64,000 bases of DNA, from assembly GCA_015039315.1 (NCBI GenBank), contig WIDE01000006.1, forward strand, positions 304,585 through 368,584. The letters run 5' to 3'. The position numbers and the translations under genes are program-made. This document shows positions 48,001 to 59,199 of the stretch, piece after piece. The notes under the pieces are model-generated. The model did not search any database. It was not told the DNA's origin and saw only the letters and a list, made by a program, of their open reading frames with translations. The stretch is from Clavulina sp. PMI_390. Taxonomy: Eukaryota > Basidiomycota > Agaricomycetes > Cantharellales > Hydnaceae. Each line of letters begins with the position of its first letter. Position 1 is the stretch's first letter.

Positions 48001-49368
48001 GTCAAGAGCCACGTTACGCATATAGTACGCTCCAGCCAAGCACCACACCGCAACGGGGGCCAAGGACGGCAAGCATATTACCGTGCTTCGGGATTTGCAG
48101 TGGAGGAGCTTTTCTGCCGAATTATCAGTGATACAACAGGAATATTATTAGAATTCGAAGAAAATTAAGGGCGGAAGAGTTTGCCCGCGCGATGGCGATA
48201 TTGTGGAGCAAAAAATCTCTGCCAATATCCGTGGGGGGTTTGCGATCACCCTGTTTTGGGTCCAATGCGACGATGAGGTGGTCCAGCCGTCAAGTGCGCC
48301 AAGTCTTCGAGTAGTTCTGATAACAAGGCGAATCACTTACGTCCAGGGTTGACAGTGACAGTTTTCTAGACCTTGCATGGAATTTGATCGAGATCGGGAT
48401 CGATAACGGCAATGACGCACCCTTCTTTGGACACATCTGCTTTCCCGTTTCCCGGTCGATGAAGCCCAGGAAAGCTCAATCATTGCAATAGGGTTTGAGG
48501 GATTGCATATCCAAACTCACTGCTTCGGAGAGTAAACTCCAGCAGATTGATCATTGCACTTATCTCCGACAAGCGCTGGTGCGTAGGAAATAATGTGGTG
48601 AAATTGGAAAAGCATCAGCCTCATTGCTGACGTGCAGCTGAATACCAAGTCTGGGCCTGTGCTGGTGCAATATGGGAACGCAATTTGAATAGCGCAGAAT
48701 ACCGTTGTACCGGCGTCAATTGGAGCTGTCGTATTGAGTGCGACGATATCTTAGGTATGCCCCTGGCTGAGTAGGATCAAACGTGAGAATCCTAAGAAGA
48801 AATAACAACAGATATGGAGAGCATACGCTGAATGGGTTGTTCGGGTTGGCCACAAGTGCCTGTGCGAACCGTATAATGAACCGAACGAAGGCTCCCCGTT
48901 TGCGTCCTATAATGAGCAAGACGAACTAGTACCACAAATAGGAAATTGGTATTGCTTTAATCATTGCACGCGATGCGAATGGCGACCACTCACACGAAGC
49001 GGGGCACACGCTCTCCAGTAACCCACTCACACTTCCTTCTGAAAATGCAGTGTAATGTGGGCAAAAGCAAACGCTGTAACGTAAGATCGAAGCTTGATAG
49101 AACTGTCAGAATATTGCGATGGATAAAATAGACGAACAACGAACAAGGAGCATACCAAAAAGTCAACATCCGTTCGCGAGAATTGTCATAGTGAGAGATA
49201 CGTCAGCGGGGTAGGTCAAAGTGGCAAACAACTAAGGATCTGTTCACTGAGGGGGAAGATTGGAGAGCTCGAAAAGTGGTGAGCCCAAGCGGGCGGATTC
49301 GGACGGCGACGGCATTGATAGTTTAGAGTTCACACACAGGGTAACATTTTTCACATGAAAACAAATCT
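45060..49368. other. Gene-poor region between desaturase and TTI1
   Basis: 45060-45450 is T/C-rich 3' UTR. The rest carries short frames only. A minus-strand frame at 48919-48716 (RKRGAFVRFIIRFAQALVAN) and a linked one upstream (49080-48900) read like protein but do not join into a model I can defend. No RNA gene was recognised. Confidence 0.35.
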
Positions 49369-52300
49369 TCATTTAGCAGAGGTAAGGATGGCGACGACCG
49401 AGTCGAAGATCTCCCATTGAGGGACTTGCAAGAAGTAGGGAAGCTGTCCATGAACAGTGACCAAGGATGCAAGAGGAGTGCCCACTGTCAACTCTTTTTC
49501 CCTATCTGCTACCACACCAGCGACCGAAGAGGCGAGCACGAACCAGACCAGCTCCCTGTTTGACACAGCTAACGATGTGTAGAGCTCCACTGCCTTTGCC
49601 CTAAGCTCTGTATGCGCGTCAGTCGAGAGAAAACGACGACACGCGAGCGCCAGCTCCCATGACACGTCCTCTCGAAGTTGAGTCCCGCGAACAACTCCGA
49701 TCATTGCCCCCAAAAGCGAGCGGTACATCCTGTGCGATACAGAATAGGCGGTCCGCGCAGTAGCGCCTAGTCCAGTGCCGCGTGTACGGGCAAGAGCACT
49801 CTGAGAGTCGGCAATGTCCAGTCCATGAAGCATCTTCTTGAATCGAGGCCACACTTCGTCCCAGACTCGCTTGTTCATGTACTCACCAACGTTGATCACC
49901 AACGCCTCGATCAACCCAGCTGCCTCTGTTACCACAAAAGGTTCACTGTCGCTCAACCTATTGACGATGAAAGGCCAGGCGGTGTGTACAGGGCCCAGGA
50001 GGGACGATTCTGCCGTTCTCAGTACAGGGACAGCGGATGAGAGTAAAGCTAGAATGCGGGCACGAATGAGAGGAGAGGGGTGAGTGAGGAAAAAGAGCGA
50101 ACGAGCGACTATTTGTTGGGTGAGGGCCTGCATTTTAGTAGGCGGAGTGGTCATCGGATCCTCTGCACCTGCAGTCGAGTTTGCATGTGATTCGCTGTTC
50201 AACCCCGCATTTCCTGCTTCTCCGTCCCCAACGTCTTTGCGTTCTCCCCAACCATGTTGAGGCACCGGGCCGATCGGCTCGCCGCCAAAGGGATCAGGCT
50301 CTGGATCGTTGCGATGCTCAAACCAAGAGAGGAAATCATCAAACCGCTGGGCACCTTTTGAATCTTGCACATCTGCTTGTTTCTGTGCCATGACTCCTTT
50401 CGGATCACTGGGGTTTGTGTTTTCAGGCGCGTTCATCTCCTCGTCATTCTGTAGCACGTGAACAACCTCCCCAAGGACTGCCACGAGGCCTTCTACAACT
50501 ACCCCATACCCGTGAAATTCGTCCAACCGATCGAAGCATTCTTCAACAACGTCGCCAGCGCGCTCAACCACCTCGCTACCAACAAGGCGGACTAGGGTTG
50601 CAAGGACTTTTGTGGCTTGAACGTCGAGATTATGTCGCGTGAGGTGCAAAGATACACTGTTGAGAGCATAATCAAAGTTGGAGAGGAGGAGAAGGGCGGG
50701 AGAAGTTGAGGCGGTGGCGTGTGTCACGATGTGAAGAGTGGATTGGGCGGCCGAAGCGACAGCGGAAGTTGGGGAAACCATCGCATGAATAATGGGGTAG
50801 ATTGAATGGAAGAGCAGGGGCCGAAATCTCGACCCCAGGATAGAGCTGCATATTGCCATGAGGTGCAATCCTAGGGTAACATGCAACGTTTTCTCATCTG
50901 CGAGGCGAGCACTCGACGTCTCCGAATTCTGGCCGATATCAAGCAGAGTCGTCAGTTGTTCGAAACCGCGTCGATATTCTACTGGCAATCGATCGTCTGG
51001 AACAGGTTGGCCAGCTGGGTCTTGGGTAAGTGTGTCATTGTCAGCCTTATCCTCCCCCACGATCAGTGGTCCAATAGATCTCACAACCCATCGGCATGTT
51101 TTGTCAATCTTTTTGCGTGGGTTTGATGAGCTCGAGGCAGCGGTGTCACCCAACTTTGTACCCCCAATACCTTCAAGCAGGCGGGCAGCCAGCCACAAGG
51201 CGGCGACATTCGGTGCCCTTGAGCTCCCCAACCCTCTCTCAACGAACCACTCAACGCTGAATAAAGCAGCCTCCCCAGCTGCCCCGCCCAGCGCGCGAAA
51301 CATACGTTCAAGGGATTCCAAGGCATCATGGGATGGCACCTGCTTTAGTTCAATGCGTGTGAAACCTGGGATACCCGAGACTTCAGGCGTGCCATTCGTA
51401 CTAATCTCCAGTAATCGATCGTTTGTTGTGATCGATGCGACTGGAGGAAGCTCAAAGTCCATGACCTGAAATAGACTATACCCCCACTTTTCGATTCCGC
51501 CATTGGGACCCAAGAGGGACTCAACAGCATGTGAGAGGGTCTTGCCACTACCGCCGACAGAGGAAAGAATGCATACTGCCTCAATCTGGTGGGCTGTGTG
51601 CCATACTTTGGAGTCAGAGTGACTAGGGATGATGCGGGGAAGAGTGATAAGATAGGATTTTGTCATCTGCAATAGGGTTTGTGCGAGAGAGGGACTTTTG
51701 GTTAGGAGGGATCTGAGCCCCGTAATAGTAGGGGTCGAGACAGATGGATACTCCGAAACGGACAGGGTGAGGAGATTTGATAGGAATAGGGGGTGAAGAG
51801 TAGCGAGCGTTGTGGAGGCTTCGGCGAGCAGAAGCGAGCACATAGCCGAGAACGCGACGAGGACGGAGGAAGAGGGATGCTGAACTAATGGTGTTAACGA
51901 GTTGAATGCCATCAGTAGCTGGGAAGCAGTAGCCTGAAGCCAGGACGAAGAGCGGGCGAAGGGCGGATAAGATGATCCTTCCCCAGTGCTGGGCGTATCA
52001 GCAGCACCAATAAAGAAAGGATTCTCTTCCCCAGCAGAGAGATCCCCGCTACCAAGCTCGGAGATATCCACAATGTCGGCCTTGAGAACTCCTGCTGCTT
52101 CACAGACATCATCAGCTATGCTGTGCACCACGACCGCTTGCAGCACCTGGAGGGCAGCCACAGCGACCTCACTATTGGGCCAGCTAGATGCTCGAGACGT
52201 TTTTGATGCTAAAATTTTGCACATACTGCTGACTACGCCGGGAAGAACGGTCGGAGAGTATGATGCCCCCATGTATTGAGTGATTAGAATCTCGGACAGC

Positions 52301-53044
52301 TCGAGGGAGACAAGCTGGAGTGGACGATGAGTCGATTCGGAGCATCCAAGCAGGTTGCTAACTAGCTGCCCAATGACGGGGAAGAACTTCCTCGTGATGG
52401 CAAATGATTGAAAAGCGTGCAGTCTTTCTTCCGCATCGACTAAAGGAAGATACAACGACGCCATATCCTCTTCGGCTGAGTTCCTGGGGCGACAGAGGGC
52501 AGTTAGGCATCGCGCTACTGCTTCCTTTGCGTGATCATCCCGCGCTCTGGAGTTAGCGCCACCTTGGCTGCTCGAAGTAGTCAAGATGGATGCAGAGAGT
52601 ATGACAAGTTGTTCCCAGACAGCAAGCTCGCAAGACCACCACCATGAGCGACACAACAACTCGAGAACAAGGAAGATCTTTTCGATGAGCTGATCGGGGA
52701 GAGTGGCCATTTGATTCCTTTGAAGGATCGTGGACAAGGGGAAGAAGGTGTATTGAATGATGGATGGGGTGAGGAACGTTCCGGACCCAAAGGATTCGGA
52801 GAGAGTTTGTCGAATAGATTCTAAAAGCTCGAGTGCTCTTGAGGTATTCTTTGGGGTAATGAGTGCTTGGCCGAGCAGAGGCACACAAGAAACCTTCAAC
52901 TACTGGTGGCCAAGGAAACGTGGTGAGTGATAGTTTGGCTGAAGAGGGCTTGTGTTTCGCCACCTTATTAAAAAGAACTTTGACTGCCTTGTCATTTTCA
53001 CTCGTGGGCGAGCCATCTCCATCGCGAGCGAACAGCGATGACAT
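49369..53044 (-). CDS. TTI1: TTI1, HEAT-repeat subunit of the TTT (TELO2-TTI1-TTI2) complex
   Basis: Two exons on the minus strand: 53044-52964 (27 codons) and 52899-49369, separated by a 64-nt GTGGCG...CAGTAG intron; 1203 aa. The short first exon ends VKVLFNK and joins to LKVSCVPLL, restoring the N-terminal motif expected for TTI1. The body is a long alpha-helical HEAT solenoid (LTLSVSEYPSVSTPTITGLR, HAWPFIVNRLSDSEPFVVTE, VWDEVWPRFKKMLHG). The length is close to that of other fungal TTI1 proteins. TTI1 stabilises newly made PIKK kinases (TOR, ATM/ATR-type) together with Hsp90. Its start lies about 180 bp from the stop of STE24 on the same strand. Confidence 0.85.
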
Positions 53045-53224
53045 TGGCGCCGCATTCGGTAAGATGTTGTGTTGTGTTGATGTGAGGAACACAGCGACGT
53101 GAAACGAGGCAAACGATGCTATATTGAGAAGAATGCGGGGAATCTTGTGGCTATTTACTCATGCAACACAAGTTGGAAAGCTAGGTATTGTTATGAACCC
53201 GAGAGCGTATCAGCAACATCTAGA

Positions 53225-55078
53225 TTACAACTCCTTCTTTGACTTTGCGGCTGCGGAGGCCTGCTTCTTTGCTCGGAAGTCATCCATCGCCTTTAGGCGT
53301 TCTGTGAGTGTGGGATGACTATGATGGTATGCCGAGTATCTGAAAAATGGGACGACAATCAACATCTGCAAGCGGCGGATTAACAAATGGAAACTCACAG
53401 CCAATCCACCCAGACAGTAGAGAGGTTCTCCACATGCAACGTGATGAGAGCTCGTGCCAGACGGGCCCCCATATCATCGAGATCACCAGTCTTGATCTCT
53501 CCATTAACCTCCACGGGCTCCACCTTCACATCACTCGGTGAAGTTCCAATCTTGAGGGCAAACTGATCTGCCTCCCATTCAAACTGGCGGCTAAGGGCGT
53601 TCAGGAAGAGCTTGAAAAGCGACTCAACCGGAGTAAGGATCATCTGGAAGAGCATGAACGAGACAATCGTCGGAGGCGCCTTTCCAAGTGGGCGGTTGTA
53701 TACTCCCGATGGGAACCCGAACGATTTGACCAAGGGGCGTGATGCAAGGAATGGAGGGCAGGCTGATAGGATGAGGAGAAGATGGAGCTGCGAGATAATC
53801 ATCATTTTCATCGGGTGGGAGAAGGACCAGTGGCCAAGCTCGTGGGCTTGCATGAAATAAAGTGTGTTAGACAGGGAGAAGAAAGTAATAAACAAATAAC
53901 GCTTACCGAGGACCGCCTCGATCTCTTCGGGAGTGCTTTGATTAATCAAGGTGTCATAGATGACGATATGCTTGCTCTGCAGAAAAAAAAAGGATTGGTC
54001 AATCACAGGATCCTACCAGCATATGAAGATAATCACATACCCAGGGGAGACCGTAGAAGTATGCATTCGAATGCGCGCTCCGTTTGCTGCCGTCGATGAC
54101 ATAAAGATCTTTCAGAGGGAACTGGAGAGACAGTGCAAGCTTTTCTACACGTGCTCGTAGTGGTGAATCCTCTGGAAGTGGAGAAAGCTTGTTGAAGAGT
54201 GGCTGGATAACGAGGGGATATAAGACGACCATAATGAGCTGGAAAGCAACCCTGATGAATGGAGTATGTTGGTTTAGCCTTTATCATCACGAGGTATAGC
54301 AGAAAAAAAATGGACCCACATGAAAGCCATCAGCCATGGAATGAACCCATCGCCTGCCCACTTGATAATCCAGAGGAACGCAGCAATAAACGGCCCTCCA
54401 ATTGCAGCTGCGAGGACCCAGCCCTTGGCCACGTCAGAAACGAAGAGTCCGATACTGCTCTTGTTGAAGCCGTGCTTCTGTTCGAGGACAAATGTTTGGT
54501 AATACTGGACGGGAAGTGATGGGATGCCGCCAAGCAGGAGCAGAATGCCCAGCCAGAGGACGGAGTGTAGGATCTAGTCGCACGAATTGAGTTGAGTCAA
54601 GCACCGGAGCCGCACAGGTAACGAGAGACGTACCTCCCAATCGCCATATCCTCGTTTGACCAAAAAGTTGCCCGCAACCGTCCAAGCCCAAGCCTGGGCG
54701 TCAAAGTGCAGCAGCAAGAGCTCAAGGGCTTGATCATAGGCGCTGGACCAGAGCGAGAATATGGCCTTGTCCCTTCCATACGTTTGGGATTTCTCGAAGA
54801 CGTCGGGGGTAAATTTATGGGCTAACGCATCGGGAGGCGACTTCTTTTTGTACATGGAGAATTGCCTCAATCTGAATAGACCAGATATATGTTAGCGAGC
54901 CTATTCATGCACCGCCCGCTCAACAGGCAACGTACGTGAGGTAGGTCTCCAAGCCGTAGACCATGGTCGAGAAGACCATGACAAGCGCCTTCCAATCGAT
55001 GTCGGCATCCGCAAAAGGTTGAAGTTTCTGTTGAAGTAACAGCATCCCTGGAAGGGCTGAGGGGAGTCCGAACGCCAT
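53225..55078 (-). CDS. STE24: CAAX prenyl protease 1 (STE24, zinc metalloprotease)
   Basis: Seven exons on the minus strand: 55078-54936, 54871-54634, 54573-54320, 54251-54041, 53976-53907, 53846-53399 and 53339-53225; frames join to 492 aa. Signature elements in order: TYLTLRQFSMYKKK, TYGRDKAIFSLWSS, YYQTFVLEQKHGFNKSSIGL, SAHSNAYFYGLPW, HIVIYDTLI, the zinc site HELGHW (His-Glu-x-x-His, first residues completed across an intron), EADQFA with the third zinc ligand, and HPTLTERLKAMDDF. Multiple membrane spans are visible. The family clips the last three residues of prenylated CAAX proteins such as mating pheromone precursors, in the ER membrane. A small extra 5' exon cannot be excluded. The C-terminus is Lys-rich (KKQASAAAKSKKEL). 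Confidence 0.92.
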
Positions 55079-55382
55079 CTTGACGAAAATGTCGACGGCG
55101 TCTGTTTGCTCGTCAGAGGCTGGGCAGTTGACGAGACGTGGCGGGAATCGCTTACGTCACGACGCCGACGACAACGGGCCACAACACAGTAACGTCCAGA
55201 CGCTGCTCGGATCAGTCCCCGAGCCAGGTGGATTAGACATATTTATACATCGGAGACCAACGCGACCTCCGCACCAGTCTCAATTATGAACAAGTGCTAA
55301 AAGTGACCTGCTCATCATCAATATTATGTCTCGTGCTGCGGTAGTGATAAGATCGGCCTCGAAACGCGACCTCAGCAGCTCT

Positions 55383-55393
55383 GGTATATAGGG
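55383..55393 (+). promoter_or_regulatory. TATA box of the repeat-peptide gene
   Basis: GGTATATAGGG lies about 110 bp before the ATG at 55499, in a C/T-rich leader. Good TATA boxes are not common in this window, so this one suggests a strongly regulated promoter. Position and sequence are seen; function is inferred. Confidence 0.5.
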
Positions 55394-55498
55394 CCTAGCG
55401 ACAGCTCATCTTAGAGAAACCTCCTAGGTTGTACACCCCCCGTACTCGCCCCTCTTGTATTGCTTGCCACAGTCACTCCCTTATCACCCATCCACACA

Positions 55499-56134
55499 AT
55501 GAAGTACACTCTCGTTCTTGCTAGCCTCATGGCTATCCCTGCCTTCGTCGCCGCTGCTCCTAGGCCTATGTTTGGCGACAAGGACGCCCTTTGGGCCCCT
55601 CCCAAAGAATCAATCGACGAATCCGTCAAGAATGCTGGCGCCAAGCGCATGTTCGGCGCTGGTGAGTCGCTCTGGTCGCCCCCCACCATGTCACTCGAGG
55701 ATTCAGTCAAGAAGGCCGAGAGCGACAAGGCCAAGCGCATGTTCGGGGACGCCGAGTCTCTCTGGTCGCCCCCAACGAAGTCTCTTGAAGATTCGATCAA
55801 GAGCGCAAAGTCCAAGCGTATGTTTGGAGACGCCGAATCCCTCTGGTCACCTCCGACCAAGTCTCTTGAAGACTCTATCAAGAGCGCAAAGTCCAAGCGC
55901 ATGTTCGGCGATAGCGAGTCGCTGTGGTCTCCCCCAACCAAGTCGCTGGAAGACTCAATCAAGAGCGACAAGGCCAAGCGCATGTTCGGCGACGCCGAGT
56001 CGCTCTGGTCGCCCCCGACCAAGTCCCTTGAAGAATCGATCAAGAGCGCCCAGTCCAAGCGTATGTTTGGTGAGGGCGAGTCGCTCTGGAGCCCCCCTAC
56101 CCGTAGCTTGGAGGACTCGATCAAGGCGGCCTAA
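55499..56134 (+). CDS. Secreted Kex2-processed repeat peptide precursor (seven repeats)
   Basis: Intron-less, 211 aa. A clear signal peptide (MKYTLVLASLMAIPAFVAAA) is followed by seven repeats of about 27 residues, each boundary being Lys-Arg (residues 49-50, 79-80, 106-107, 133-134, 160-161 and 187-188), the classic Kex2 cut site. The unit reads MFGDAESLWSPPT then KSLEDSIKSAKS; unit 2 has three extra residues and unit 1 is the most diverged (MFGDKDALWAPPKES). The last unit ends without KR. Predicted products are up to seven near-identical peptides of about 25 residues, without cysteines, each with one Trp and a Pro-Pro turn. The layout is that of fungal KEP proteins such as Rep1 repellents and pheromone-like or RiPP precursors; the repeat sequence itself is unknown to me. 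The gene starts divergently, 421 bp from STE24. Confidence 0.85.
   Translation: MKYTLVLASLMAIPAFVAAAPRPMFGDKDALWAPPKESIDESVKNAGAKRMFGAGESLWSPPTMSLEDSVKKAESDKAKRMFGDAESLWSPPTKSLEDSIKSAKSKRMFGDAESLWSPPTKSLEDSIKSAKSKRMFGDSESLWSPPTKSLEDSIKSDKAKRMFGDAESLWSPPTKSLEESIKSAQSKRMFGEGESLWSPPTRSLEDSIKAA
55568..56125 (+). repeat. In-frame 81-bp tandem repeat array in the peptide precursor
   Basis: Seven units, of which units 3 to 6 are exactly 81 bp; each starts at the ATG of an MFG codon triplet following AAG-CG(C/T). Synonymous differences are spread among units (GGCGACGCC, GGAGACGCC, GGCGATAGC) while the Met-Phe-Gly, Ser-Leu-Trp, Pro-Pro and Lys-Arg codons are kept. This points to selection on the peptide rather than very recent duplication. 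Confidence 0.8.
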
Positions 56135-57431
56135 GGGTGCAAACGACATTGGTGGTGATTGGAGTGTGTTTGCTCAATCTTTTTCGGGCACCGTGAGTCA
56201 CAACCCCACATTCGCTATAATTGATACTTATTCTTCCTGTGTTGCCGGCCCCACTAGTTCTCGTCATATCATACTCTCTTCCCATCCTTCCATGCTACAC
56301 TGCCCAATCGCTCACTTCAACTTTAGTGATGTATCATCGTCAATATCCACTCCTTTCAATCGCGCCGAATTCCCCATTTGTGTAGCCCATCGTTACCTGT
56401 ACTGCATTGGTACCTGTATATTGTTTCGAGCCTTTGCTGTCATGCCCCTCTGTTAACAAAGCTCGGTCCCCCATCCCGAAATTATCCACAACTCATCAAC
56501 AACATGCCATGTGCAACCCGCGCCGAGTAACGTAAGATCAGCTACACATATCATCACAACCAATACTAAGCAACCTAACCTCCACTTCAGCAACGTAAGT
56601 CAGCCCAGACTTCCTGCCAATGTCCTGCATATCGTACCGTGGGAAGGATAGTGGACAGTTGACAGCCGCTTCTGACCACTATCTCGAAAGCACTGTACTA
56701 CATCTACAATCTCCGACAACGTTCGAATCGCCCTGTCCATCATTCAAAACTACTACTATCTCTTGAGAACCTTAATCTCTGCAAGAACTGGGGCTGCAGC
56801 ACGGTCAGCTGGCGATTCCATCGGCGAATATTACACGCACGACGTGCTCACGAGCGTCTCCCGGTCTACTTTGGTATGATTTCAAAACAAGCGTTATAAA
56901 TCTATGGGAGGAAACTCTTGGCCTGCGCTGCATGAAGAAGATGAACGACGTACATCACGCAAATCCTCCCACTCACTCTAACTTGTGAACCAACGTCATC
57001 CCCAGATTCCCATCTGTTTGCTCCGATTCAGACGCCAAGAGCTCCTTAATCCCCACTAAGTATATCGGAGCGGTATGCGCCTGTACTGCCCAAGCGCACC
57101 CTATCAAGATACCAAGTCAAGCTCTTGAAGTATCCACCCTACTCCAGCACTCGCTCCCGCGGTAGGCCTGCCACAATACGATCCAAACTTTACAAACATG
57201 ACTGAGACCCCTTAGAGACACGGTCTTCTCCGAGAGGAATACTGATTCACTCTTCCCACCTTTGGTGGCTGCCCCGAATTCTGATGTGGTGGAAGGAATC
57301 TTCGAAATGCTTTTCATGATCATGTGGTAGTCGCTGATGAATACCGTGGCAGCGACGGTTTCGCCGATGAAGTACCTAGAGGCATAAGATGGCGCAAAGC
57401 TTTGAGATCCTCCTTCCCGTAACCACCCACC
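56135..57431. other. Intergenic, no gene seen
   Basis: 56135-56460 is the 3' UTR of the peptide gene. The rest is AC/TC-rich with no supported frame. Confidence 0.3.
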
Positions 57432-58612
57432 ATGAAGCACACTCTGGGCCGGCTCGTTGCAGCATCCTTCATCATTGCCTACGCCCAAGCAGTTGCGATA
57501 TACTACGTTGGTGACGAAAATGTCCTCTGGCCTGATACTAGCAGCACAACAACTGCCAGGTAAGTGTCTCAATCACGATAAATCGCCATATCAGTTCTGG
57601 CCTAACTCGGCAATGGGAAAGCTGGGGCACAGTGGCACCTATCATGATGACCTATTTTCTCAATGTCGGGTACCGTACGGTGAACGGATCCAGTACCCGG
57701 ACGTACGCTCGAGATGGGTACTTTTACAACCTCGTGAATAATGACCTCCAGAGTGGCGACAGTGAGCCTTGACTATCTACGGGCCCCAATGGCGAGCTCA
57801 TGCCAATTCCAATAGAGGTCATCATCGAGTTTGGTCGCCACGACGAAGGCGGGCCTACTTCGGCAACTGGAGTTGTTGATGGAGAGGACGACAGCCTCAC
57901 CCAAACAGTTCTCCTCGCGAATGGGACGTATGAGACGGTTCATACATTTGGCTAGTAAGTAGAACATGCGAGGTGGACCTAGGGGCCACTCTAAAGAATC
58001 AGTCTTATTACCCCCTAAATCATCATTTGTCTTCCCCTAAACAGTTACATGTCAGTCGCGCTTCCTCAAATCTGCTTCGATTCTTCTTACTAAACCAAGG
58101 ACTTTTACTCAGTAAAGGGATGATCACTCAAGTGCTGGCCAAAGGAGCGACCCCCATAATCTCGTCACGCACGCCGGATTACCCATATGCCACTTCCAAT
58201 GTCATTGACTTCACGCAGCCAAAGGTTCTAGCCTAGTTCCTCTATTTGATATCTGAGGTCTGCCTAATCCCACTACATTCAATAGTTTGTTGTTTACGCG
58301 GGAGTCGCAGCTGCTGCTTTGAATGCTCCCTATGTCAATCACTATAACGTTGGTGTCTCCCAAATGCTCATCCAGGCGCAAGTCAATGACATCTCTCTTC
58401 CTCTCAAGGCGACTCTGATCGAGTTCTCCACGTTGCCTAAAAGTACCGTGGATGCAGCATATACGTCGGATGGTGTCCATACCACTAGCGGAGGAAGTGG
58501 CGCATATTATGTGTCAAGAGCATTCATCGGGGGTTCGAAATGTTCAAGCGCTCAAGGGGCTTTGAATGGCCATTATAGCGATATCGGCAGCGGGGTTCCT
58601 AATTTTTGCTGA
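57432..58612 (+). CDS. Rhamnogalacturonan acetylesterase-like (CE12, SGNH fold) with altered catalytic site
   Basis: Predicted 292 aa, exons 57432-57559, 57595-57761, 57816-57954, a 6-nt exon 58045-58050, 58113-58224 and 58286-58612. The TGA at 57775 lies inside the third-exon-preceding intron (57762-57815). Signal peptide MKHTLGRLVAASFIIAYAQA. Family landmarks: IYYVGDEN (block I, normally GDST), NGSSTRTYARDGYF (block II), GDKVIIEFGRHDEGG (block III, normally GHND), KGATPIISSRTP, and SDGVHTTSGGSGAYYVSRAF (block V, Asp-x-x-His kept). So the catalytic Ser is Glu and the oxyanion Asn is His, while the Asp-His pair remains. CE12 enzymes deacetylate pectin rhamnogalacturonan outside the cell; this copy is probably inactive as an esterase. 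The first intron (35 nt) is very short. Confidence 0.72.
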
Positions 58613-59199
58613 TGCGAGAGCAGTGAGCTTCAAATCAATTAATCCAATTGAACAGAGCATTCTTTTCTCTGTTTTTGGATTCAGAGCGTGTCACTGATGC
58701 TGTGTTTGTAATTATTGACCTCTAAGACAAGTTGTCTGGCGTGCTGCCAACTTGAATGCGATGATTTTCCTATACAATGGCAGATTGCCAGGATTCAGGC
58801 CTCTTGCTGCAGTCTCAATTATCGACCATTGGCGCTTAACTAGATCGTGGCTGCGTGCTAACAGCCACTGATATTGCCCGCCCTGTGCCACTATCACTCA
58901 CACAATCGCCACATCTCCGCTATCTTACTTTCTTAATCGGGTCTCTACTACTATATCAACTGGTCGATCACCTTTGTTACGGGATCTGCAGGCTCACCGA
59001 GCGGGATATGTCATTCCGTACTAAAAACGCGGTGGAAACGTGGGTGTCCTCCCAGAATCTTACGTCTTTTTGTGTAACATACCACGCCTCTTATAGTCAT
59101 CGATATACTTTCCACTATGCATCTCGTTCCCCCTCTTGGGCCCCACCTGCTGCCGAAATTTTCCGAGTCTGCGTTTGTTGAACGCGTTCCTGGCTCGCG
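58613..59199. other. Intergenic: promoter of the next secreted-protein gene
   Basis: T/C-rich with no supported frame; the leader of the gene at 59200 lies at its end. Confidence 0.25.

Noticed and set aside
55411..56124. 237-aa repeat ORF antisense to the peptide precursor
   Set aside because: It is periodic only because it mirrors the 81-bp repeats; it has no signal peptide and the opposite strand explains the pattern.
57500..57550. Similarity between GDENVLWPDTSS of the esterase-like protein and GDAESLWSPPT of the repeat peptide
   Set aside because: Short and not supported by the DNA around it; probably chance, since the esterase motif is explained by block I of its own family.
57775..57777. 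In-frame TGA suggesting the esterase-like gene is a pseudogene
   Set aside because: It falls inside a good 54-nt GT-AG intron (57762-57815) whose removal restores the family motif GDKVIIEFG.
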